64,000 nucleotides of DNA from Litsea cubeba (Eukaryota; Streptophyta; Magnoliopsida; Laurales; Lauraceae). Below, one piece after another: positions 45,561 through 57,780 of the stretch; position 1 is the first letter of the stretch; each line of letters begins with the position of its first letter. The translations under genes and the position numbers were made by a program. A model generated the notes under the pieces. That model was not told the origin of the DNA. It saw only the letters and a list, made by a program, of their open reading frames with translations, and searched no databases. Location of the stretch: NCBI GenBank assembly GCA_012931725.1, contig CM022955.1:14552137-14616136 (forward strand), given 5' to 3'.

Positions 45561-46900
45561 CAAATCCGAGAATGGCTGGCTGAGATATGGATTGGTTATT
45601 AAGTGTGACCAGAGGGGGAGGAATGTGATTTGGAATAGCATTTCATCCCCAGGCACTGTGGAAATGGAAAGCAAAAAAAGTGAATCTCAAGAATAGAGAA
45701 TGGGAGTTGATACAGTGAGGAAATGGTAGACTCTCTCTCTCCCCCCACTTGGGCCCTTTTATCAGTGGCAATTTCTCTAATTTAGTCTTTTGTTGCATCA
45801 TTCTACAAAGAGAATATTGAGGTATTGCAAAGAGAATTAAAATCAAATGCAAAGACTCACCCCAAATGCCACAATTTGGATTTAGGTGCCAGTATCTCAC
45901 CCAATCCTTAAATTCTTAGGGTTGAGGCCTTATTAATGTTGGTTCAAGCTGACACTTCAAACCCAATCAATAAATGTGTTTGGTTCAAATTGAGTTTGTT
46001 ATTCAACATAACAACCTGACCAGAATCCCACCAAAATTTTAACCCTATTAATAAATGAGTTGGATTCAAATTGAGCCTGCACATGTTCTCCACAACAGTC
46101 ATCCTGACCCATTCCTACCCTATTTGGAAGTCTCTTTAAGCAATAACCGGCCTCTGACAACATTTCCAATAAATATAAAAGGCCCCTACATTATCAGAGT
46201 TTTCCCTTACATCATAAGAGCTCACATCTCCGAAGATCAACCATTGTGATTTGTTAAGCACCTTCAACATCCTTTTGCAGCTTCTCTTCGGAAATGTACC
46301 TTACTTCCCAGAAAAAAATACAGTCCATGGAAATCAGAGCATCCAAAAGCAGGTCTCCCCCTTTCTTAACAGCCGCAGCAGCGGCAACACTATAATTTAC
46401 CAGAAACAGGCTCGACATAGATGGGCCTCTTTTGGGTGGGTCAGATTGGGTTTATTGCTTTGACCTCGACTGATCTTGCTCGTGTCCAAATCCACTATAG
46501 AGCCAATCAGGTTGGGTCTAGGACCCGAGGTGACCTCAACCCAGCCCTAAGTACTGGATGGAGACATAAATTTAAGGTTCACATGAATATCCAATTATCC
46601 ATAGATGAAAGCATTGACTATGTATAAATGATCTATAATTCGAATATCCACAACCAATTGAGACTGTTTGACAAAAACAAATGATTTCAAACCCAATAAA
46701 AAATATAGGCAAAATTAGCGAAAGGTCCCCTATAAGTCAATGTTTTCAGCCTCCAGTCCAAGGAAAAACTTTTTAAGGCATATGGTCCATTCAGCTAGGA
46801 TGTTTGCAGCGAGAGGTCCCTGAACCCACATGTTTTTATTTTTGAAGACTAAATTGCCCCTATAACTGATGCAACATGTAATGAAGTGGTCCTCAACGTG
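45561..46900. other. Gene-free intergenic sequence
   Basis: No gene, RNA or complete element could be supported. 45730-45745 is a CT/C run. 46421-46560 contains the GGGTGGGTCAGATTGGG / AGGTTGGGTCTAGGACCCGAGG type of sequence common in old plant repeats. Open frames here have no recognisable similarity. Confidence 0.4.
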
Positions 46901-46905
46901 TAACA

Positions 46906-47300
46906 TTAGTTAGACGACGCCATCTCCTCATCTCCGTTCAGATCCGGGCTTTTGCTCGGTCGGAACAAATCTTCAAAGCTCCAGCACCTCAGACCGGACT
47001 CCACCACCGCCCACAGCTGCTGATCGGAGGCGGCAATGGTTCTCAGATACGATCCGACCTGCGTCTCCCGCAGCGGTTCGCTAAATCTTCCAGCGATCGC
47101 CTGTCGATTGGACAGTGGGCCACACAAATCGGTGATGATGAGGAGGAGGATGACGAGATAGACGAGCATGTAGATGATGGCGCGGTCGACGCTGGCGTCT
47201 GGGCAGAGATAGATGAAGTAATCGACGACTGTGATGAAGGCCTCCCATGAGAGGAGGAAGCCGGCGCCCAAGATGAAGAAGATGGGCCTTGTCTCGGAAT
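46906..47300 (-). pseudogene. Equilibrative nucleoside transporter (ENT) gene fragment
   Basis: On the minus strand, about 47300 to 47125 reads RPIFFILGAGFLLSWEAF, then VVDYFIYLCPDASVDRA and a hydrophobic helix. This matches the first transmembrane region of plant ENT1-like proteins, which have GLGFLLPWNAFIT and VDYF.YLYP..VDR. The frame stays open another 70 codons to 46906 with sequence not recognised as ENT. Only about 55 ENT-like residues exist. There is no start, and the other transmembrane helices are absent, so this is a captured or leftover fragment. Confidence 0.6.
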
Positions 47301-47383
47301 AGAGGTGAGGAAGAGGAAGAAACGCCTGGATTAGCCAGTTTTGGTTTCAGGTAGGTTCAAGGTCAGGTCAAAAAAACAAAAAT

Positions 47384-47712
47384 ATTTGTTCAAAAACTAT
47401 GTTAAAGTTTTCAAAATGGAAATAAATTTATCAAAAACTCGGCTATATTTTTCAAAAATTTAAATAAATTTGCCAAAAACTCAGATAGTATTGTTCAAAA
47501 CTCTGATAAATTTATTTTAGAACTCAGATAAATAGCCAAAAACTCAGATAGATTTGTCCAGAACTCAGATAAATTTGATGAAAATCCAGATAAATTTGTT
47601 CAGAACTCAGATAAATTTGACGAAAATTCAGATAAATTTCACAAAAACTCAGATAAATTTATCAAAAACTCTAATAAACTTTACAAAAACTCAGATAAAT
47701 TTCCTTCTCAAT
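47384..47712. repeat. Degenerate minisatellite (AACTCAGATAAATTT-type units)
   Basis: About a dozen units of 20-30 bp are built on CAAAAACTCAGATAAATTTG, with variants CCAGAACTCAGATAAATTTG and GAAAATTCAGATAAATTTC. Not coding. Confidence 0.9.
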
Positions 47713-48169
47713 AAAACCTGCAACTAAGATCTTCTATCTCCTCTCCCTCACCTTTCCTCGCTCTCTATCCAATTCGACGGAGACTGTCCAAGGCAATAAA
47801 ACTTGAGAAAAAAGATAAAAAAGAGTACACGCCCCAAACATTTCCAATGCAACTCTTTCTACACCCTGCAGTGAAGAAGCTTTCCTATCTTATCTATCCT
47901 CAACCTTTTCAACAAAAAGCAAGCAGAGCTTGAAGAACCCTTTCTTATTTTTCAAAAAATGGGTGAATCAACTTTCTCCTTTTGCTTTAGTCACTTCTGT
48001 AGTGAAATCTCATCGATTTCAGGCGAAAATCATCTCAACTCCCTCTCAATCTACCAAAATCTCATCAAACCTGCCATTTCTCTGCTGAAGTTCCATATCA
48101 GAATCCGCTCTCACCTAAAAGCTAAAGGAACTCACCAACTTCGAATTCCTTCTTCTCCGGTAAGGCCAA
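47713..48169. other. Unassigned sequence with a 105-codon plus-strand frame
   Basis: A plus-strand frame (47959-48276, MGESTFSFCFSHFCSEI..) has no recognisable domain, and its 3' half lies in sequence related to the copia-3 leader. It is not called a gene. Confidence 0.3.
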
Positions 48170-48470
48170 CGATGATGGTGGATTCCAGTGGTTCTGCTTC
48201 TTTGATGCCAGTAGATAGATCTGACGACATTCAAGCCCTGCAAGTTTCCTTCATTTCTAATATCACATCTCTTTGAGCTAGAGCCCACCCATCCTGCAAA
48301 ATCAAGAAGAAGAGATAGCTAAGGCACAGGTGGAGTAATAGCCAGTTGCTAGAGGAAAAAGCAGAACATCTTTTCAATATTTTTCTCTGCACTCCGTTTC
48401 AAGTCAACATCACATCGTCCTTTTGGTGTATTGTAGCACTACAAGCTTCGGTGATCCTTCGCTTGTACTT
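48170..48470 (+). repeat. Fragment of a copia-3-family leader and gag start
   Basis: Plus-strand sequence including CTAATATCACATCTCTTTGA, GCCCACCCATCCTGCAAAATC, TCTGCACTCCGTTTCAAG and TTTTGGTGTATTGTAGCACT closely matches the minus strand at about 32700-32485 (copia-3 leader and gag start). Similarity stops after about 48455. This is a second, truncated copy of that family in the opposite orientation. Confidence 0.75.
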
Positions 48471-49184
48471 GCACAGCGGTGGTGGGACTCAGAATGACGG
48501 TTGAGACACCCATTCATTGTCGCATTCGCTGGCTTTATATGGATAATGTAATAATGAAGGAAGGGGCAAATTGGTCTTTTCAGGTATAAAAAAGTGTGAG
48601 AGGGACTATTGGCTTTATGACTTTTTTTTGTGTACTGTTTGCAACAAAGTAATGCTATGAGGGATCTCCGGCCAAAGCCCCCAAAAATATATACCAAATT
48701 GATAGTTCTAATAGGGCCCCGTTTTCAAGAGCCCCATCAGTGGTCATATCCCGCTAACACAAGGCCTCTCAAATTTGAAGGGCATCCGCAATGGATTCTG
48801 CAAGACTCAACACTTCGAAAGGAGCCTTGTCCGCAATGGCATTCACAGTATGAGGGCAGGAATCTGTGATCCAAAAGTATGTGAAAGGTTTCTCTGTCTC
48901 CTCTGGAAGCAATGCAAGTAGAAATTAGACCCTGGTGGATTTTTAAAAGAGAGTACTTGAGAAGTAAGAGCACTTACTAGAATTCTCATGTGTGAATCGC
49001 TCCCATGAGCGTCTGGGGAACACACCATGAGTGGAAGACTGGTAACTCGGACTCGACTTGTCCAATGCAAGCAAAAAAAAAAAAAAAAAGATAGAGTTAA
49101 TGTGGAAACTTGGGAGAGTCATGCTTTTTATAAAAATAAAATTAAATTAAATGAATCCATTACTCATAAGATAAAAAAAATACA

Positions 49185-50626
49185 TTTATTTACATCATTC
49201 ATAATAGTCAATTCAAATTAATAAATTTATATATGTAAGAAAAGTACTAAGATAAGGAAAATAAAAAATACTGCACAAAATTATACAATTTGTTAGTCGA
49301 AATATTGAATATAAAATATCAAATATAAGTTCCAAATTAACTCATCATTTTTAATTTACTGACTCCAAATCTCATGCATAATTATTTATAAATAAACTTT
49401 AATTATTTTAAAATTAAGTCTACCTATTAAATGGTTTGGGATGCAAACAATTTATTAAAATAAGATGACTCAGCCAAATCTCTCCTATTTATGACCCGGT
49501 CCTTCATAAAAACGAGATGACTCGGGAGAATTAAGAGTCAATTTAGAGAGTTTTCCAACCATGCTTATATAACCTCAACTCAACTTGAGTTATACTATCC
49601 CATAGAATTTAGAATTCAAGCCAATCCTAGGTCATGTATGGCTGAGATTTGTAGCAATAATGCTCAACCTGACCCCACCAAGCTTCACCCAAGGATTAAA
49701 TTTTCAGAAAAAAGACAAAAATGGTATTGATGACCCATTCTTTTATCGACAACTTCTAAATTTAAGATTTTTATAATAAGGAAAATAAAAAACTTATGTT
49801 CAAACTCATAATTGCAAGCTTTTCTTGCAAATTTTTTTTTTAGCTTTTCATATTAATATATGAAAAGTGTTAATGGGAAAAAAAAGAATGTTTGGTTTAT
49901 TTACATCATTCATAATAGTCAATTCAAATTAATAAATTTATATATGTAAGAAAAGTACTAAGATAAGAAAAATAAAAAATACTGCACAAAATTATACAAT
50001 TTGTTAGTCGAAATATTGAATATAAAATATCAAATATAAGTTCCAAATTAACTCATCATTTTTAATTTACTGACTCCAAATCTCATGCATAATTATTTAT
50101 AAATAAACTTTAATTATTTTAAAATTAAGTCTACCTATTAAATGGTTTGGGATGCAAACAATTTATTAAAATAAGATGACTCAGCCAAATCTCTCCTATT
50201 TATGACCCGGTCCTTCATAAAAACGAGATGACTCGGGAGAATTAAGAGTCAATTTAGAGAATTTTCCAACCATGCTTATATAACCTCAACTCAACTTGAG
50301 TTGTACTATCCCCTAGAATTTAGAATTCAAGCCAATCCTAGGTCATGTATGGCTGAGATTTGTAGCAATAATGCTCAACCTGACCCCACCAAGCTTCACC
50401 CAAGCTTCACCCAAGGATTAAATTTTCAGAAAAAACACAAAAATGGTATTGATGACCCATTCTTTTATCGACAACTTCTAAATTTAAGATTTTTATAATA
50501 AGGAAAATAAAAAACTTATGTTCAAACTCATAATTGCAAGCTTTTCTTGCAAATTTTTTTTTCTTTTTAGCTTTTCATATTAATATATGAAAAGTGTTAA
50601 TGGGAAAAAAAAAAAAGAATGTTTGG
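49185..50626. repeat. Recent tandem duplication of a 711-bp segment
   Basis: Copy 1 is 49185-49895 and copy 2 is 49896-50626, directly abutting. Both start TTTATTTACATCATTC and end AAGAATGTTTGG, and they are nearly identical by eye. Differences include a 12-bp internal duplication (CCAAGCTTCACC) at about 50394-50405, a few poly-A/T length changes and isolated substitutions. No coding content. Confidence 0.93.
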
Positions 50627-51135
50627 TATGAATATAAAATGAAGAAGAAACAAATATTAAAAATTGAGGTATTTCAAAATAGCTCTTTTGGGAGTTTTAC
50701 GATGAAGAGGATGGTACCAATCCTTGAACCCTGGACCTATCTTAGAGACTCTTAATCATGCAACCAGTGAGATGCAAGGAAGATTGGTGTAAGGTAGTTA
50801 AAGTACTCTTATTTATTCCATATTAGTATTCCAGCCTTCTCCATCAATACCATTTTGGTTGGTTCGGACGAAACTGAGGGTGGGCATGGGTTGGGTTAGG
50901 TCGTCTTTGGTCAGGCTAAGCACAGGAGACAACATTTATAGGCTGTATTAAAACTTGACCCTTTTATTAACAGGTCGGAAATGTCAACCGCAACCCTACC
51001 GATTAATTAACAGGTCAGATCAGATAGCTTGGCAGGTCATAGGGATAAGTTGGGATGGGTTGGTAGTTCAAATAGCAAGAATGGACTTAACTCAAAACTA
51101 GCTCATTTATAAATGGGTTTGGAAATATCAACATA
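50627..51135. other. Gene-free sequence left of the hAT element
   Basis: 50870-51130 is rich in GGGTTGGG/GGTCGG and TTAACAGGTC motifs, an old repeat. No gene. Confidence 0.4.
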
Positions 51136-51143
51136 AACCGAAT

Positions 51144-54100
51144 TAGACATGTCAACGACACGGCCCGCTAAAAATCAGGCCCGCCCCAGCTTGGCGGGCC
51201 GGCACGACACGGCCTGCCAGGGAAAACCCCTGGCACGGCACGGCCCACAGTGGGGCGGGCTGGAGCGGGCCGTGCCAGCGGGCTGGCGGGCCAGTTTTTT
51301 TTTTTTTTTTTTGCCTGATAGACTGATATAGTTACCTAAGCGTAAGTCCGTAACGACATGGGTTTGAATTTGATTTTTGATCAATAGACATATTAATTTT
51401 TCAATAGTTACTTTTCTAAACATTTAAACTTATACAAACATTTAACAAATGATTGAGTGGTTCAAATTAATTTATAGATATTTACTCACATATTACTTAA
51501 GTACTATATATGAATTTTCTTTTTCTTATCAGTATTAAAAATAAAAATTAGAACACAAGCAGGGAGAATGACAAATATATTTAAGTGGTTCGGTCAAACT
51601 CGACCTACTCCACTGAGAAGAGAGAACCATTTGGATCTTAACTTCTTGAAGGTTTCTAAATAGGATTACCTTCAAAACCTTACAATCTTTTTAGAAAATA
51701 AAAATAAGAAAAGAATGAACAACTTATAAATTACAATGAAGAAAAAAGTGAAAAATCAGATTTGTAGTCCACTAATGTATTTTGCTGTATCAAAATCTTC
51801 CATTAATGATGTTAACTCTTGCTTCCTCTTATCTGCCAAGTACCAGTCTCGTAGGCAAACACAACACTCCACCGTTTCTTCAGTGAGATTTGTTCTTTTG
51901 TCATCTACTACACGTCCACCTGCACTAAAAGCCTGTTCTGATGCTACAGAAGACATAGGAATAGTCAATAGATCACGAGCCATGGCTGCCAACACCGGAT
52001 AAATGCTTTCTTGTTGCTTCCAGCAGGCTAAAAGGTCAAAGCTAGATGCATCATGCATCCTAATTACACCTACGTTAAGATACGATGATAACTCCATCAC
52101 AGTGTTGTTACTTGAGCTTGAGCTGGATGCCATGCCCGTGGACAGGGAAGAATACCACACATCCCACTCACCAACACCTGTCTGCTGGACTTCTGAATTG
52201 CCCATACTAAGCTCAGTTGTAACCATTTGCTCACAATAAAATTGAAAAAGTGCTTGTAAATTTGCCCTTATATTTGAAAAAAATATTTAAATCTATATAA
52301 TTCATATTTTTATTTATTCCATCAATAAAAAACTGTACACCACTTATTTTAACCTAGGATCAAATACAGCAGCTAAAGAAAATGTCATTGGAGCCTCTTT
52401 CCAATATTTATTAAATTTTTCTTCCATGTCTCTAATAGTGCTACCAAATAAAAAATGATCTCTAAATCTACTGAATTGTAAAGTAATTTTAAAAAGTTTC
52501 ATTAAAGCTTCATTAGATGTGGGATAATATATTCCGGAAAAAAAAATGTTGAAGTATAAAAAGGTTCTAATAAATCTCTTATATGGGCACATAACTCCCA
52601 ATGTTCATCACTAATTATTAATTCTTGTGCATGAAAAGCACAAAATTCATTCAAAACAGTTTTTCTAGAAAGTGCCTTGTTTAACAAATCATACATAGAA
52701 TTCCATCTATGTTCAACTTCTTTAGGCATTTTAATATCTGATACGCCTTGCCTCGCACATATTTGGGCATATAATTGTCTTCTTTGTGCGGAGCAAAAAA
52801 AAGAAAATCTAGCAATGTCTTTGATAGCATCTGTATAACTTGTAATATGCTTTAAACCAACATTTGCAATAAGATTTAAGATGTGACATACACATCTATT
52901 TTGAAAGATAGAACTATTTATCAAAGTTGCAAGTGGCATCTGCATTCTCATTAATTCAATAGCCACTGTATTATTACTAGCATTATCTAAAGTTACAGAT
53001 AAAACTTTTTCCTTAATATTATATTCATCTAGTTTTTCCAAAATTAATGTACTTATCCTAGTTCCATTGTGTGGCCATTCAAGAGTGCTAAAACTAAGTA
53101 TACGTTTATTCATAATCCATTTTGCATCTATATTATGTGCAGTAATACAAAGATAACTATCACCCCCTTTAGAAGTCCACATATCTGTGGTTATGGATAT
53201 TCTACCAGGAATTTCTGCAAAATAGCTTTTTATATTTATTTTCTCTTCCTGCCAGAGTCTAATAGCATCATTTCTGGCTGTATTTCTTGAAATACTGTGA
53301 AATTGTGGTTGACAGTATTGCTGGACCCATTGTTCAAAAAACTCATTTTCAATAAAAGCAAATGGTAATTCGGATAAAACAATCATTTTAACAAGACCTT
53401 GTCTAGCACTTTGTGCATTAAAACAAAAAAAACTCAAACTGCTACTACTACTACTACCACCACCAGTAGTAGAAATTTGGGTCTGTGAACTAGGCCCCCC
53501 TGCCCCTGCATTCTCTGGTTTATGCTTTTGTAAACATGTTTTCCAATGTCTTGACAAATGGCCGGTACCCCCTTTTGACTGGGCACTATAAATCTTACCA
53601 CACAATTTGCATTTTGCCTTTTCAACATTCTTTCCATTTTCAATAACATCATACCTTGTATATATATCTCAAACTGCTGAAGTTCTACTCCTCTTGTTTG
53701 GTTTATGGGAATTCTGAGGAAAGGGGGGTGGTAAATCACCTACGTCATCTTGTAATTCAATAAACTCTTCTTCTACCTCTAAATTAACGGAAGAAGCTTC
53801 TGTGGGAAATCTTCTAGCCATATTTCAAAAGAATAAATTTATAAATAATAACAGTAATATGCTAATAGCCTTCTTTTGTGATAATTTATTATAAGAAATG
53901 GAAGAAAATGAGAGTTAATATAATATAATATAAACTTATATATATGGAATCTCAAATCTAAATATTATAAATACCTCTAAATCTTTGAAGGCCCCTTCAA
54001 TCTTGTCTCTTGATGACTTGATCTTTGGTCCTCCAAAAACTTCTTAGAGAGAGTGAAAGAGTTGAATGCTTTGAGAGAGAGTTAGAGAATGAGAGAGTTG

Positions 54101-54506
54101 TGTAAATTAGTGAGAAATGAGTGTGTAATTGGTGAGGAATGAGAATGGGAGGGTTAGGGTATTTATAGACTTAGTATAATGAAAAATGACACAAAATACC
54201 CCTTATATGACCGTTTTATAGCTGTTAGAGGGGGGTAAAATGGTATTTTTTAAAAAAAATAGCCGTTTTTTCGTTGTTGGGCGGGCTCGTGGGCCGGCCC
54301 GTCGGGCCGACCGTTGGGCGGGCCTGGCGGGCCTATACTGGTGGGCCGCAAGGGCTGGCCCACTAGGCTGGCGGGCCTGGCGGGCCGTGCCAAACGGGCC
54401 AGCGAGCCTGCGTAGCTCGGCCCAGCACGGCCTGCGTCATGGGCCGTGCCGTGCCACGGCCCGTTGACTGGCGGGCCGGGCCGGCACGGCCCACTTGACA
54501 TCTCTA
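51144..54506 (-). mobile_element. hAT-1: hAT-superfamily DNA transposon, full length, defective
   Basis: It is a 3,363-bp element flanked by a perfect 8-bp duplication AACCGAAT (51136-51143 and 54507-54514). Terminal inverted repeats match 11 of 12: TAGACATGTCAA at the left and TAGAGATGTCAA at the right (minus strand). Both subterminal regions (51160-51300 and 54275-54500) are packed with GGGCC, GGCGGGCC and GGCCGTGCC motifs that could pair with each other. The interior encodes a BED-finger hAT transposase on the minus strand with several breaks. Confidence 0.96.
51756..53821 (-). pseudogene. hAT transposase, broken
   Basis: The likely start is ATG at 53821 (MARRFPTEASSVNLEVEEEF). A BED zinc finger follows (CKLCGKIYSA.. 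with HLSRHWKTC), then the RNase H-like catalytic region (ISITTDMWTSKGGDSYLCIT, LDNASNNTVAIELM, CVCHILNLIANVGLKHI, KEVEHRWNSMYDLL). Next is a block with YYPTSNEALMKLF and SLAAVFDPRLK, and last the C-terminal hAT dimerisation domain (YPVLAAMARDLLTIPMSSVA, SEQAFSAGGRVVDDKRTNL). Lesions: TGA at 53669-53671 where Trp is likely, a frameshift in an A-run near 52540, and further frame changes near 52355 and 52270. It is not expected to be active, but its ends could still be mobilised by a related transposase. Confidence 0.92.
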
Positions 54507-54514
54507 AACCGAAT

Positions 54515-55378
54515 GTAGAAAGAGTCAAAACGGAACATTCAATTGTCGGGTCTGGTTCAATTTGAGTTTGCAGGTTGGGTCGGGACTCGTTATCCAAATA
54601 ATTTTGATCTCTGACGACTCTGACTCTTCAGGTCATCACCAAAGTGGAAAGAGGCTGCCCATCCAAATGTAGATTTTAGACATAATCTTCAGTAGGGGTG
54701 TACAAAAAAAACCACTAAATTGATCTTTTGTAGTAGATGGGTGCAGTTACGGTTCGGATTTCTTTCAAACCGTATAGTTCAGTTCGGTTTTCGATTTGAA
54801 AATGCAGTAGAACCGCTCAAATCGAACCGAAATAAACCAATTATATAAATATATATTTTTTATAAAATATATAAAGGAATATGAAAAACTACTTGAAGAA
54901 GACTCAAACCCTCACTCCGTTACTTGAGCATGGAAAGATCTCTTCTCGTGGCACAAAAATGGTCTACTAGGTATGTTTATGAGGTCCCTCCTTTCTTCCA
55001 GGAATCTTCACGTTAGGCATCTTTTTCATTGAATATTTTTAACCATCTGATGTAAGAACTTGAGCGGACAATATTGATTTCACATCTTTACCTCTATCTA
55101 TGATGATATTCTCCCATAAAAACATGAACATTCAAGTCGAACTTATTTGTCCACAAGGATAGTAGTTAACTATCATCACTTCATCTAATTAAGGTACTCT
55201 ACCAAGGATTCACATTGGGTATTTCTAACCATCTTTTACAAGGACATGACATGGTCGGTTGAATTTCATGGATGACTAGAAATGTAGGTAATTCAGATTC
55301 ACCCATAGAAAGGACGCAACTTCATTCACAAGTATTACACCCAATTCAACCGCCACTTTTGTTTAATATTATACTAGC
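54515..55378. other. Gene-free sequence right of hAT-1
   Basis: 54693-54860 (GGGGTGTACAAAAAAAACC.., ..TTCGGTTTTCGATTTG.., ..AATCGAACCGAAATAAACC) looks like the terminal part of another non-autonomous hAT-type element, but no second end or target duplication was found. No gene. Confidence 0.4.
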
Positions 55379-57780
55379 AATAAAGGCCCGTGCTAAGCCC
55401 GGGCAATGAAAATATGTTAAAATTTAAGAATTCTTTTGAAATATTGTTAAGATAAAATAAATAGAAAAAATATTTTTTTTATTATCTTTGAATATTAAAA
55501 AATTTTCTATGTATGAAAATAAATATAAAATAAAGTAAATTTACATAACACGACGACCCCTTATTTTTAAAGGCGTTGACCATTACGACCATCTCATTTA
55601 CGGATATATTATACCATTGATGATTGAAAATATAAAAAAAAAAGAAAACAAACCGGATGGATCTACATCTACTAAAAAGAACAAAAAGAAAGGGATAAAA
55701 AAATTACGTGTTTAATCCATCAGTGGGGGCCACCCTTGTAATATTTTTAACGTGTGGGACCCATTGATGAAATATAAAATTTGCATTCGTTAAGAAACCA
55801 TACAACGCCCAACAGGCTTGCCTCCCACTTAGCCATCCTCCATAAGTGGGGCCCAATCTTAGAAAAAAGGGGTTAAGAGAAGGCCATTGAGATTTCATCC
55901 AATACTGGAGTCCAATCTTGAAATATAGTTAATACGAACTGGTGCCCACTACTGGATCAATCCATTTGGGGAAAAAAACTGAAAGGAGAGTAAAGCAGCA
56001 ACAGCTTGGATTTCATTCATTGGTAGGGCCCGCAAAACATATTTAACATGAGACCCATTGATGATTGAAGATCTAAGGAAAAGAAAACAAACCGATTGTA
56101 AATATTTGCTTATAATTTGGATAATGGCAAGAAATAGGACTTAAATTCAAACGTTCATAAAAGTCTCTTATGAGAGAGGTTTTAGGAGAGAAAGAGTAGC
56201 CCAAAGTGAGGTGGCACCTTAAAATAATATGAGTTTTTTGTGCATATTTTTCTAAAAGGAGAGACTTTTTAGGGCTGAGGTTGCAACTTCACACCGTGCT
56301 AAGCCCGGGCAAAAAATCAAAATATGTTAAAATTTAAAAATTATTTTGAAATATTGTTAAGATAAAATAAATATAAAATAAGTTTTTTTAGTATCTTTGA
56401 ATATTAAAAAAATCTCTATCTATGAAAGTAAATATAAAATAAAGTAAATTTACATAACACAATGACCCCTTGAATTTAAAGGCATTGACCATTACGACCA
56501 TCTCATTTATGGGTATATTATGCCTTTGATGATTGAAAATATAAGAAAAGAAAACAAACCGGATGGATCTACATCTACTAAAAATAACCAAAAGAAAGGG
56601 ATAAAAAAATTAACGTGTTTAATCCATCAGTGAGGGCTACCCTTGAAATGTTTTTAACGTGCGGGACCCACTGATGGCTCTGCATCCAAAGAAGAAAAAA
56701 GGGAAGATAAGAAGAAAGGAAATGAAAATCGAATGATTTCATCCTCAATGGGCCACACACCACATATGGATTTATGGTGATGGAACAATTGGCCCCCACA
56801 GATGATTGATAGTATAAGAAAAAAAAATTAAAAGAGAGGGGGGCGAACAAGTGTAAGAAAGGAAAAAAAACATAAAAGACGTACATTGTATGGGATGAGT
56901 GTACGTGGATATAGATACGAGTCATCATAGTATGTTTCTAATAGTCATAACTCATGTGCATACAAATGACATCCTAACAATTATCAAAGAAATTAAGCTT
57001 GTGTATGATACCAACCCAGTCTGATTGCCCACTACGGATACATATTGACCTAGAAAACTAATATCTATGCATAATCCATGAGTGAATCCCATTGCAAAAA
57101 TAAGTTAAATGTGCGGAGCCCACTAATTGATTTGCATCCATTAAGAAACCAGACAACGGGGCTTGCCTCCCTCCATCAGTGCGGCCCGCTCTTGGAAAAA
57201 AGGGGTTAAGAAAAGGCCATTGAGATTTCATCCAATAGTGGAGTCCAATCTTGAAATATATTTAATAAGAACTGGTGCCCACTACTGGAACCATCCATTT
57301 GGGAAAAAAACTGAAAAGAGAGTAAAGGAGCTATATTAATCCATGAGTGGGTCTCACTGCAGAAATAAGTTAAATGTGTGGGGCCCACTAATAGATTTGC
57401 ATCTATTAAGAAACCAGACAACGGCCAACAGTGGGGCCCACTCTTAAGAAAAAGGGATTAAGAGAAGGCCATTGGGATATCATCCAATACGGGAGTCCAA
57501 TCTTGAAATATATTTAACAAAACATATTTAACATGAGACCCATTGATGATAGAAGATCTAAGGAAAAGAAAACAAACCGACTGTAAAGATTTGTTTATAA
57601 TTTGGATATTGGTAAGAAATAGGACCCAGATTCAAAAGTTCATAAAAATCTCTTATCAGAGAGGTTTTTGGAGAGAAAGAGTAGCCCAAAGTGAGGTGGC
57701 ACCTTAAAATAATGTGATTTTTTTATGCATATTTCTCTGAAAGAAGAGACTTTTTAGGGATGAGGTGGCACCCCCCACAG
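55379..57780. repeat. Complex duplicated block of non-coding repeats
   Basis: A block starting CGTGCTAAGCCCGGGCAA occurs at 55389 and again at 56295. It shares downstream landmarks: TATGTTAAAATTTAA, GATCTACATCTACTAAAAA, CATCAGTG.GGGC.ACCCTTG and, at the end, AAAGTGAGGTGGCACCTTAAAATAAT followed by GAGACTTTTTAGGG (56205-56280 and 57690-57765). Copy 2 has gained extra internal duplications (57100-57290 and 57340-57510 resemble 55700-55960). No coding sequence. Confidence 0.75.

Noticed and set aside
47959..48276. 105-codon plus-strand frame as a gene
   Set aside because: No recognisable domain, and its 3' half overlaps sequence related to the copia-3 leader.
49185..50626. LTR pair of a retrotransposon
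   Set aside because: The two copies abut with no internal region, lack TG..CA ends and have no primer site.
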